A stretch of DNA of 64,000 nucleotides from Archivesica marissinica (taxonomy: Eukaryota; Mollusca; Bivalvia; Venerida; Vesicomyidae): positions 11,968,772 to 12,032,771 of the forward strand of contig CM026393.1 of the NCBI GenBank assembly GCA_014843695.1, written 5' to 3'. Both the position numbers and the translations under genes were made by a program. The notes beneath the pieces are model-generated. The model worked only from the letters and a program-made list of their open reading frames with translations. It searched no databases and was not told where the DNA came from. How positions within the stretch are numbered: the stretch's first letter is position 1; the number at the start of each line of letters is the position of its first letter. Below are positions 55,076 to 64,000 of the stretch, in pieces.

Positions 55076-55814
55076 TATATAAAAGAGCGATACTATATTC
55101 AAATTTGGATCATTACTTGATCAAAGTTGGCTGTGCGATTTGAAATACTAAAACCAAGTGTAAGTTGTGTTTTTAAATACGACAACGTACTGGAAACGTT
55201 ATTTGCTATATATAGAATGCACGGGGGATACACATATGATGAACTTGCTGCATACGATTAGCATTTGGTTGATTCTTGTTTTATAGATCACACAGAAAGT
55301 TGACTCCGTTATGATATGCAAAACTGGTTCATTGCATTATGTATCCAGCTGATAAGATTTGTACCAGGATCAATTGCATTCATGGTATTAAGGTAATGCA
55401 TTTGTTTTGTGTATGTTATGTTTGCATATTAGCAGTAATTACGAGGGTAATATATACGTGTACTATAAATTAGTGTTTAGTTATAATATATTTTATTTTT
55501 GCATTGCACATCTATGCCTCATTGTCTAATTTAGCATTTATTTACAATGTACTCAAGGATGATACTCGTTAGTACTGATAACATTTTATTCTAACATGCA
55601 TTAGCATTGTGTCTGTATACGCAGAGGGATAAAAAGGGGACTTTATCGTGTTTAAATCTACAATAACCATGTGATTTCAAACATGAATTCATTTAGCAAG
55701 CATGTGTGTACGTTTGTGACATCAATATTATGCTTTCTAAAAAATAACATCAACTAGCTTTGCACTTTTTAGATATGTTGGTCATGTTATAATCGAAATC
55801 ATATTTGGCGTTAT
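55076..55814. other. Gene-free AT-rich stretch
   Basis: No exon or repeat recognised. Confidence 0.4.
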
Positions 55815-55950
55815 TTATTTATTTATAGTGGAATAAAACATGGTATGTCGTTCTGAGTTCCGGAATTAACCACTTAGGCCTACGGCTTGCATGGTTAATT
55901 CCTACCCATCAGCAATCCAAACCATGTTTTATTCACACGTAAATAACTGA
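55815..55950. mobile_element. Hairpin (imperfect palindrome of about 135 bp)
   Basis: Outer arms GGAATAAAACATGGT / ACCATGTTTTATTC and inner arms GAATTAACCA / TGGTTAATTC around AGGCCTACGGCTTGC. Likely a small foldback MITE. Confidence 0.7.
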
Positions 55951-56447
55951 AACACAAATATTATTTCTGAAATAGAAATTAATGTAACATTCCGATCTCT
56001 TAATTCGGTTTTAAATCATTAAACAATATCACACTTATTAATAAATCATTCTAATAGTTAAGTGTGTAATTAGGGAAATTATAGCAAAATGCAAATTATT
56101 TACTTATTTACATAATTATTTTATGTATACCAGTGTCTATTGAATCTGGTTATAATGTGTGATTTTACAAAAATACATTTATTCTTACACTATTAAAATT
56201 GTGTTTTGGCTACTTTTAATAATTGAAAGTTTTCCAATATTTTACAAAAATACATTTATTCTTACACTAGTAAAATTGTGATTTGGTTACATATTAAAAG
56301 TTTTCCAACATTGGATTATAATCATTGTTAAGTGTCCATAATTGCAAATGACTATAATATATGGACACGATGTTTGACGATAATTAATTGTACACTTATT
56401 ATGAGTCATAATTGCGGTTCAACAAAACGAAATTGCTTTTGTTGTTT
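55951..56447. other. AT-rich stretch with an approximately 80-bp direct duplication
   Basis: ACAAAAATACATTTATTCTT and its continuation occur twice (about 56168 and 56243). Confidence 0.65.
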
Positions 56448-56540
56448 TTTTACGTTTATTTATCGTCGCTACCGGTTGCCCATATGTGCGACGCCTGAAG
56501 AGATTAGTTATTTTAGATTTTGGAGGATAGTGCATGAAAT
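56448..56540 (-). mobile_element. SINE family C tail fragment
   Basis: TTTATTTATCGTCGCTACCG to GGAGGATAGTGCATGA. Confidence 0.82.
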
Positions 56541-56867
56541 TGCACTGTATGCGAGTGTCTCCTTTTTATGGTAACAATTTTAATAACACATACAAAAGGT
56601 GATGTACGCACATTAATTGCATTGCTATTGTAAGTGGTTATAGAGAATCGGTTCTACCTAGTGTGACGAACGAGAAAAAAAGACGATCTTATCAAAATAT
56701 GATTATCAATTTTTCATTAATGTTCAGGCACATTAAAAATATTTTAAATGTTAAAACGGTTGGATTTGTTTACTTGCGAAGTTTGAGTAATACTAATTTT
56801 TTCAGTTTGACCGTTCTTATTGTGTGGACGTTATTACAGAATTGACAGTGGTGTTTTAGTCTAAAAT

Positions 56868-57130
56868 TGTTTTAATTTTACAACGATTGCGAAGTAAGTT
56901 TTAACAACTTATATTAATCATGGAGGAAGAACTGTTGACGCTCGATTGTTCAGTATAGCAAAATATTTAATATATAATGTCGCCTAGTTATTATGTTCAA
57001 GTGTGGCATGATTCATGAACACAATCACTGCAATGTCACCTAATTTGGGGAATATATCGTAGGAAGAACTGTTGACTTTCGATTGTTGTATAATGTCGCC
57101 TAGTTATTATGTTCCAGTGTGGCATGATTC
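56868..57130. other. SINE B tail fragment and a direct duplication
   Basis: 56868-56920 is a minus SINE B tail. Then GAAGAACTGTTGAC...TGTCGCCTAGTTATTATGTT...GTGGCATGATTCATGA occurs twice (about 56930-57018 and 57063-57135), the second copy shortened. Confidence 0.7.
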
Positions 57131-57266
57131 ATGACAACGTATGCTGTTCGAATGTTATTACTCTCAGAATGTACATTTTGTTTTGATCTTATTCTTTGTC
57201 TCGTCATTATACATTACATTCATAGTTCTATTTTATTCATGTTGATGTTTTGTATCTCCCTCCAGA

Positions 57267-57460
57267 GCCCCGCTAAGACCGTGTCTCATTTATATGAAAA
57301 AGTTGGCAGTTTCTTACGGAGGTTGGTGCACCCAAGTACTGGTTAACTGCTGGAGCCTGCCCAGGAAAGGTGTTGTTAGGTAAACTGCCCGCCGGCGATA
57401 TAGCCCGAAATGGTGCTGATGCAGGCGTAAAACCCGACATATAACATAATATAACATAAG
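57267..57460 (+). mobile_element. SINE family D, head truncated
   Basis: Starts at the B-box (AGCCCCGCTAAGACCGTG); full tail ending in ACATAATATAACATAAG. Confidence 0.87.
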
Positions 57461-57712
57461 TATCTCCCTCCTGACATTTTCCATCTCCCTACCATAGAGC
57501 AATTCAATACGGCAGTTTGCTGTATTGATCATGCCAGCCCCTAGTTGTACTGCTCAGCTGAGTTTTAATGCTTAACCCAACTTATTTTTCATTACTTATA
57601 TTTATGCTTTTAACTACTCATACTTTTAACTTTTTGGCGTTTTTTTGAAGCGCAAAATATCTACCTCCCCGCGAGGGGTTTGACATTACACGAAGATAAT
57701 TAGATATATAGA
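57461..57712 (+). mobile_element. CR1-like LINE 3' end
   Basis: CTACCATAGAGCAATTCAAT, CATGCCAGCCCCTAGTTGTA, CCCGCGAGGGGTTTGACATT, then an AGATATATAGATATATTA tail. Confidence 0.84.
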
Positions 57713-58735
57713 TATATTACATATTTGTCGAGTAATAAACTATGCAAAATGTTGCTTTTTCATTTAAAGTCATAGTTATTTGCATTATTGTGAATCTCAT
57801 TGACACCGCCAGTCGAGAGTAATTAAGTATAAGTATTGTATAAATATCCACTATTAACCACACACTGTTAAATATCTCTTTCATGGTAACAATTGTAACG
57901 TGAACATAGTAATACAGGTTTCTAGACATTAATGTCATGTGGTTACTTGTATCCCGACTGAACAAGCCCGTCCAGTTTGACTACTCTTGCCAGCCAGTTT
58001 GCTTATGACGATGCGTGTTTCATGGATGTATGCCAGTTTATCCAGGAGCTATTCAGGCATGCCAACTTCAATTCATTGATCCATAGCTGTGCACGCGCTA
58101 CTCTTGTGTTTCTTTTGGCTTAAGTTATTTATCCAAGTGCTAGTTTGAATGTCTTGACTTCAGTAGGTTTGTCCACATCTTCCCAAGGGCTACTCTGTGT
58201 TTTTATAAACAATTGGAACCACCCACCTTCCCCAAGCCAACATAATTCGATACACTGGAAAGATTCCACATACAGAAACCCACCACAGCCAGACACAGAT
58301 CTCAAAGTGGTTTAATTAGTTTAAAAAAACTACACAAAAGATATATATCTAGATGTATTTATATTTATAACATGTATGGAACTTCTCGCTACATTGGGTA
58401 CATCCATGAAAACGGCCTTTGTTAAATTTGTTTGAAAGGTAACCTATTGTGATAGTTATATAATGTGTCAGTACGTATAGATCTCCTAATTAATTAACAT
58501 CGTGTATACATGACTGTTTGGTAATCGTGTTCACTTGTATTAGTTAACATAGTTACTGGGATATTGGTTTCTAGTATGCATAGCGAAGGCCAGTTATAAA
58601 AGTGGAAGAATGTGTTGCCAGACAACTGCACGTTCGCTTTAATTTACAATGTACAAGTATCACTTAGTGTTCATTATGTAGCACTACGTGAATAACTATA
58701 TAGCAATAAAATATTAATAAACTGTACGATTGTGA
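57713..58735. other. Gene-free stretch
   Basis: No exon, SINE or array recognised. Confidence 0.4.
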
Positions 58736-58890
58736 AGTTGTATTTAGTACAAAGAGTATGCCAGGTGACTCCGTGGCCGAGTGGTGAATGTTGTTCACGT
58801 TGTATTTAGTACAAAGAGTATGTCAGGTGACTCCGTGGCCGAATGGTGAATGTTGTTCACGTTGTATTTAATACAGAGAGTATGGCAGGG
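58736..58890 (+). repeat. 62-bp tandem triplication of a SINE F head
   Basis: GTTGTATTTAGTACAAAGAG and GACTCCGTGGCCGAGTGGTG occur three times in tandem; the third leads into a complete family F SINE. Confidence 0.85.
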
Positions 58891-59115
58891 GACTCCGCGG
58901 CCGAATGACGCTTAATGCTGTTCACATCAAATCACTTGTCCCTCACTGGCGTGGGTTGGAATCCCACCGAAGGTGTCGAATTATTTCATCTGAGGCAATC
59001 TAACCGGCTGGCTTGAAGTTCGTGGTTCGAGATCTTACCCAACCAATAACAGTTGGATAGTAGCAATATGACCTAAGTTGTCTGTGCGGATTAAAAACCT
59101 CAAAACAAACAACGA
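58891..59115 (+). mobile_element. SINE family F body
   Basis: Continues with CATCAAATCACTTGTCCCTC, the B-box-like GGGTTGGAATCCCACCG, CAATAACAGTTGGATAGTAG and tail AAAAACCTCAAAACAAAC. Confidence 0.8.
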
Positions 59116-59203
59116 TTTTACTTATTTTGCTATTTGCATTGTCGAATCCGTGGACGGTCTCTACTCTGAACGAGGGATTTTGGTTTAAACATATTTATTC
59201 GTT

Positions 59204-59285
59204 CATTATGTACAGTACATATCTATGTTATAGCTATACAAACGTTCATTATGTACAGTACATATCTATTGTATAGCTATACAAA
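59204..59285. repeat. 43-bp tandem duplication
   Basis: TTCATTATGTACAGTACATA and TATAGCTATACAAACG, two copies. Each contains the palindromes TATGTACAGTACATA and TATAGCTATA. Confidence 0.88.
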
Positions 59286-60047
59286 CGAAAATGGATTTAA
59301 GCAGAAGCTTAAAGCTTATTGTGATTATCTCCATCCGAGGGATTTTAAGTAATGAATTGCAGGTTAATTGTTTCCATCGGGGTATGAACTATAGTGGGCG
59401 TGGTTGAACTATGTGGAGGTCGAATGTGTTTTAGTCCAGCTTTGCAACTTACCGTGCGCCGGAACAGGTAGATAGATCATTCTTGGAACAGCGTAAACTG
59501 CAAGACACGCCTTTTCTCGCGTCGAACGCTGCCTAACATTTCGAATGCGCATGCCCGTAACTTCGAGTGCGCATCTCAGATGCATATCATCAGTTGGGAA
59601 CCCTCATGCGAAAATATATACAATGAGGACACATACGTTCATAGAAGGAAATGCAATTGCGATGTAAATACATCTGTATAGTGATCAGATGTAATATTGT
59701 AATCAGTCAATAATGTACCACTAGATGTTCGCCATCATATCATTGGTTTACTTACGCGTTACTAGCTGATCCAGAAGTACGTTTTTTAAAATCACGTACA
59801 CGTTTACTAATATAGACAAATGGTTGTATTTATTTTGCATACAATCTTATACATAGCAAATACCGTATACGTTCATGCGTAGATAGAATTATTGCATACC
59901 TTAAAAGGTTGAATGTTTCACTATTCTTTTGGAATCTCAAGTACTTGACGTACAACCTATTCGTTGCAGTCGGATAGTATGTCTTCTATGCAGGATGGAT
60001 GTTACGATAGTTATCATGTTTCAGGTGATATACACAATGAGTACATG
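59286..60047. other. Gene-free stretch
   Basis: Locally more GC-rich (59400-59600) but no exon recognised. Confidence 0.4.
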
Positions 60048-60275
60048 TGGAAGTCGTGATAGCGCAGTGGATGCGCGTTCGCTTCAGGTGCGAACTGTCC
60101 GGAGTTCGAGCCCCGCTGGAGCTATTATGATTGTGCTTAAGGCATTTAAATTCCACATTGCCTCTTCTCTCTCCTTCACGGCGATGGATTCCATTCCATC
60201 AGCAATGAGGTATCGAGAGTGATTAATATAAAGTTGTAGGAACTTGTTTCGCAATCGAGCTAAATTAAATGTGTA
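60048..60275 (+). mobile_element. SINE family A, full copy
   Basis: Head GTCGTGATAGCGCAGTGGAT, B-box GGAGTTCGAGCCCCGCTGG, tail as in family, with small indels. Confidence 0.9.
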
Positions 60276-60451
60276 TAAAAGCGAATTATAAATAATATGA
60301 AATTAAGCATATTTTATAATCATCAAAATATATTAATCAGAATTAGAAAAGATGTCTACTACAATACTTTACCTATTAAGCTACAAGTCACTGTAGTGAA
60401 ATGTCATGTCCGAAAAGGTTGCGTTTGATAATTAGGACTATTTGCATGTAT

Positions 60452-60700
60452 CAAGTCCGCCTCCGTGATCGAGTGGTTACGGTCGTTGACTTGTACACCA
60501 CTGTAACATATCATCACTGATGGTCACGGGTTCGAGTCCTTCTCAGGCCGCGCCTATTGGTATGAAAATGTTGGCATGTTCTTACGGTTACTGGTTAACC
60601 GCTGGAGCATGCCCAGGAAATGTGTTGTTAGGTAAACTGCCCGCATGCGATACAGCCCAAAATAGTGCTGATGCAGGCGTAAAACCCGAAAATAGAAACA
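60452..60700 (+). mobile_element. SINE family D, full copy
   Basis: Head CCTCCGTGATCGAGTGGTTA, B-box GGGTTCGAGTCC. Body is diverged with a deletion of the TTGGTGCACCC block. Confidence 0.86.
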
Positions 60701-61129
60701 AATACATGTATCACAATTACGCGACGTGGGAGGTCCGGGCGATCCTCACTAGAATTTTGTAACAAATATATCTATCATTTCCTATTTCCGTACATGTATG
60801 TTTGCTGCCACACCAATCTGGAACAATGGTGGGCGTATGGCAATGATCGTAGTCTTTGTTTCGTCCTGTGTGGAGAGTAGTATAAACATTGACATTACAT
60901 AACACTTATATTTGCAACACATATAATACAATATTAAATTATAAGTTATGGAACGCATAACAAGTGACATATTACACATATGTTGTACACCTGCTTAGTG
61001 TATATTGGACTGCTAAAATGGCCAGAATCTGATGTTGATATTATATATCTTTATTTCGTAATAAGCCATTTCTGGCCCATGAACAAAGCAAAAACATTGC
61101 AAAGTGAAATATGTATGATGATGTAAAGT

Positions 61130-61350
61130 TTAAACTGTATTTATTTTACAAGGATTGCGAAGTAAGTTCTAATAACTTATATTAATCACTCTCGTTGGCA
61201 CGGATGAAAGCGTAAATGTGGTCATTGGTGTCGGAGGAAACCGGAGTACCCGAAGAAAACCCACCTGTCCGATCTGGTGACAACCGTACCATCTCACATA
61301 CCTCCCGGTCCGAGGATCGAACCCTGGTTGCATTGGTGAGAAGCGAGCGT
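61130..61350 (-). mobile_element. SINE family B, nearly full
   Basis: Minus copy, tail to the anticodon-arm region (TCGAACCCTGGTTGCATTGG, TGAGAAGCGAGCG). Confidence 0.88.
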
Positions 61351-61951
61351 GATATGGTACGAGCACTAATCTCAACGAACAATTATGGGAGAGACATACA
61401 TTCTTATAAACAAAAATAACGTACAAAAAAACAACCAACACTTGAGTATTAATCATTGAAAACAATATTAACAATAGAAAGGAAGATTTAATATCTAAAT
61501 TTGTAAATCCCCAAATTCCTCTCAAATAAATATGTTGAATAAATATGTTCGGGAGAAAATATGATCTATGCTTTAATTGAGTCTGGTCAATATATCTCCG
61601 AGATAACACTAAATGCGTCATGTCCACGCGATGCAAAAACAACCACTGTCATCGTTTATTTTAGGTCTGTCAGCTTTTTTGTTGGGTTCCTAATAGTACT
61701 TGTACGAGCAAGCTCTAGGTTTGGTCACGTATGACAAGTGAAATGATATACCTGTTGGTATGATAGTTAGTACATTGCTGTTCACTACATAACCTCAGCG
61801 CATCACGAGTTAATGTTACAGAACAGAACAGAAGTTTAATCATGACGTATACATTCGTGAGAATAAACTAAAGAGTCGTACATACCTTTTCCAAAGCGCA
61901 TTTTCAAATTAACAATTATATGTCTTAATTTTAACCTTTGATTGTCCGCAG
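61351..61951. other. Possible promoter or 5' UTR intron of the next gene
   Basis: No exon recognised. The sequence just before 61952 (TTTGATTGTCCGCAG) is a plausible splice acceptor, so the 5' UTR may begin further upstream. Confidence 0.35.
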
Positions 61952-62186
61952 ATTTACTAGGATACTATTTTAGCATCGAGGATGAGCATATATAGTTTGA
62001 GCAATGCGTGCGTTCTGATAATTTTGATGTTAATTAATACGGTTAATTGCATAAATGTGCAATTCAACACGCTATCAACGGTGTATTTGCCGTATACCTA
62101 TTCGCCATCACCGATGTACGAACTAGGCAAAGACGCAGCTGAACAACTGGCTTATGATGTAGATTCAGCACTTATCTATTCTGTTG
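61952..62186 (+). CDS. First coding exon of an MSP130-like secreted/cell-surface glycoprotein gene (partial)
   Basis: ATG at 61982 starts a signal peptide (MSIYSLSNACVLIILMLINT, likely cleaved after VNC). It is followed by LSTVYLPYTYSPSPMYELGK and DAAEQLAYDVDSALIYSVG, then a consensus donor GTAAGT at 62187 (phase 1). The LST-YLPY...YELG..AAEQ.AYD pattern resembles the start of molluscan mesenchyme-specific cell surface glycoprotein (MSP130, choice-of-anchor I) proteins. These are GPI-linked or secreted and tied to biomineralised skeletons. Later exons must lie beyond the window; none was found before 64000. A plausible acceptor at 61951 suggests a 5' UTR intron. Family assignment is from remembered motif style. 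Confidence 0.6.
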
Positions 62187-62269
62187 GTAAGTCGATTTTT
62201 ATTAAAGCTAGAATACAGGCCTATCAGTGGATTTACTTTTCAGTCATTTTATAACATTATGTTAATATA

Positions 62270-62385
62270 TGTTTATACAAATTTATTTTAGCTCGATTGC
62301 GAAACAAGTTCTTATAGCTTATACTAATCACTCGCGATACCTCATTCCTGATGGAATCAATCGCCACGAGGGAGAGAGAAGAGGC
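62270..62385 (-). mobile_element. SINE family A, 5'-truncated, in the MSP130-like first intron
   Basis: Tail to middle only; flanked by near-identical ATGTTAATAT repeats (about 62259 and 62389). Confidence 0.8.
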
Positions 62386-62399
62386 ATAATGTTAATATA

Positions 62400-62612
62400 G
62401 TGGAGCTTGATACGGTATCATCATTGTAGCCGAGATGTTGTGAGTTCAATCCATGTCAGAACCACGGTGGTGGTGTCCCTACCCGTTAATCCACATTACC
62501 CATACTCTCCACTATACCGATGAATTCCACGAAGAATGGAATGTAGTGTGTGAATAATCTAATGTTATAACTTGTTTCGCAATCCAGCTAAAGTAAATTT
62601 GTATAAACCAAG
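62400..62612 (+). mobile_element. SINE family G
   Basis: GATGTTGTGAGTTCAATCCA head region, ACCACGGTGGTGGTGTCCCT, tail AACTTGTTTCGCAATCCAGC ... TTTGTATAAACC. Same family as 52885. Confidence 0.72.
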
Positions 62613-62956
62613 CGTCGGCGCACATTGTCATGACGTCACTAAATTGTCATGACGTCACTACACAAAACATCATTAGATTTACGTGTTCCAACAGCGTTAT
62701 TATTACGTCGATACGTCTTAAATCTTCGTTTGTCGTATTATTAACGTTATGTACCACGCCACCTAAATATAAAGCTTAATTTGCAAATAATAAGGATTAT
62801 TCTATCAGCCAATCAGAATCCTTCCACGATGTATTACACCTGCGTGCATATAAGAACATATGTGATGGCTGTATGAAACTGAATACAAGCAAAGCTATGT
62901 GATAAATTGTTACGGTGATAATTACATACACTATGGCATCTTAAGGAACAAAACTC

Positions 62957-63115
62957 GGTACGATGGTCGTCATATCGGACAGGGGGGTTTTCTCCGGGTA
63001 CTCCGGTTTCCTCCCACACGAATGACCACATTTACGCTTTCATCCGAGCCAACGAGAGTGATTAATATAAGTTGTTAAAACTTGCTTCGGAATCGTTGTA
63101 AAATAAATAAAGTAT
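62957..63115 (+). mobile_element. SINE family B, 5'-truncated
   Basis: Begins at GTACGATGGTCG and ends with the AAATAAATAAAGTATATAA tail. Flanked by AAGGAACAAAACTCG / AAGAACAAAACTCG. Confidence 0.88.
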
Positions 63116-63134
63116 ATAAAAAAGAACAAAACTC

Positions 63135-63372
63135 GTGGAAGTCGTGATAGCGCAGTGGATGCGAGTTCGCTTCAGGTGCGAACGGTCCGGAGTTCGAGCC
63201 CCGCTGGAGCCGTTACGATTTTGCCCTTAGGCAAGGTATTTAAATTCCACGTTGCCTCTTCTCTCTCCCTCGTGGCGATGGATTCCATCAGAAATGAGGT
63301 CTCGAGAGTGATTAATATAAGTTGAAAGAACGTGTTTCGCAATCGAGCTAAAATAAATTTGTATAAACTAAA
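63135..63372 (+). mobile_element. SINE family A, full copy
   Basis: Head GTCGTGATAGCGCAGTGGAT to tail TTTGTATAAACTAAACTATA. Flanked by GAACAAAAC repeats shared with the preceding SINE B. Confidence 0.9.
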
Positions 63373-64000
63373 CTATAAACTAAGGAACAAAACAGAAACG
63401 ATATAAACATGAGCGTCTCATCCAAAAATGTATTCTCAAACGTATCCGTACCAGAATTACACATAAAACAGTGACGTCAGTATGAATATTCATGTTCTCA
63501 AGCAATCAGTTGCTACCGTTAGCGGGTGTACTACGAAGCTGGAACCAGACAGACTCCATGTACAGAGTGTCCCTCCTAATCGATGGGCCTCAACTATGTA
63601 GTACCTGTTCAGTTATTCACTCTAATATACTGTGCAATACGGTTTAGCGATCTTTATATTATATGTAAGATGTGTTTGCCATTTTGGTAGTTTGGTATCT
63701 GGGTACAGGTGACATGGTAATTCAAACTTTAAGCTGTTTCATATTAACCCCGTTGCATCATGTGTATTTTGACGTAGGTCTAGTACATTCTGTCCACTAG
63801 AATTCGTTTCGTTTTTCAATTCGAGAGTATGTAAGCGACCAATTAAGGGATAGTTAGTTACCTGGCCTCGTCAAAACAGCGCAGAACGAATACAATCGCA
63901 TGTCAGTTGACGTGTGGGGGCTGAAAACTATACAGCAGTCTAGTTCAATAGAGAACATTAAAGTGGTGATGAAAGCAACTATATCTACCACAGAAAATCC
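63373..64000. other. Gene-free stretch to window end
   Basis: No exon or SINE recognised; this would be intron of the MSP130-like gene if that call is right. Confidence 0.4.

Overview
This is an intron-rich, AT-rich animal nuclear sequence, with GT-AG introns, small coding exons, non-LTR retrotransposons, tRNA-derived SINEs, MITEs and many minisatellites. The repeat style and the two recognisable genes fit a marine lophotrochozoan, most likely a mollusc. The species cannot be fixed from sequence alone. Nothing prokaryotic, viral or organellar was seen.

The main gene is a shootin-1 (SHTN1) orthologue on the + strand. I located 16 consecutive coding exons from 23662 to 43276 plus 49628-50961, and one alternative exon at 45198-45261. 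Splice sites are canonical and every phase joins correctly. Together they give about 516 codons: a long coiled coil, a 12-proline run, a basic segment and a Ser/charged tail. The N-terminal exon or exons lie upstream and were not found. A second + strand gene starts near the right end (61952-62186). It has a signal-peptide exon that resembles the MSP130 / mesenchyme-specific cell-surface glycoprotein (biomineralisation) family, and the rest lies beyond the window.

Layout: 0.7-1.3 kb, 42-bp satellite. 1.7-6.25 kb, dead L1/Tx1-like LINE with poly(A). 7-9 kb, several minisatellites and a MITE. 9-12 kb, SINEs. 12.9-15.39 kb, minus-strand CR1-like LINE whose central reverse-transcriptase part is replaced by a 51-bp array. 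15.4-17.3 kb, complete DDE transposon with perfect inverted repeats. 17-23 kb, SINEs and arrays. 23.6-51 kb, shootin-1, whose introns hold SINEs, TTAA- and TA-type MITEs, a sense-oriented LINE (35.5-38.4 kb), a 567-bp (GACT)n tract next to a 3' splice site, and a 2.3-kb foldback structure. 52-55 kb, diverged satellites interrupted by a TTAA element. 55-64 kb, SINEs, LINE tails and the MSP130-like first exon.

At least seven SINE families (called A-G here) recur. They have different tRNA-like heads but some share 3' tails, which shows modular exchange. Long open frames in the 42-, 51-, 27-, 48- and 54-bp arrays and in the (GACT)n tract are artefacts of repeat length and are not genes.
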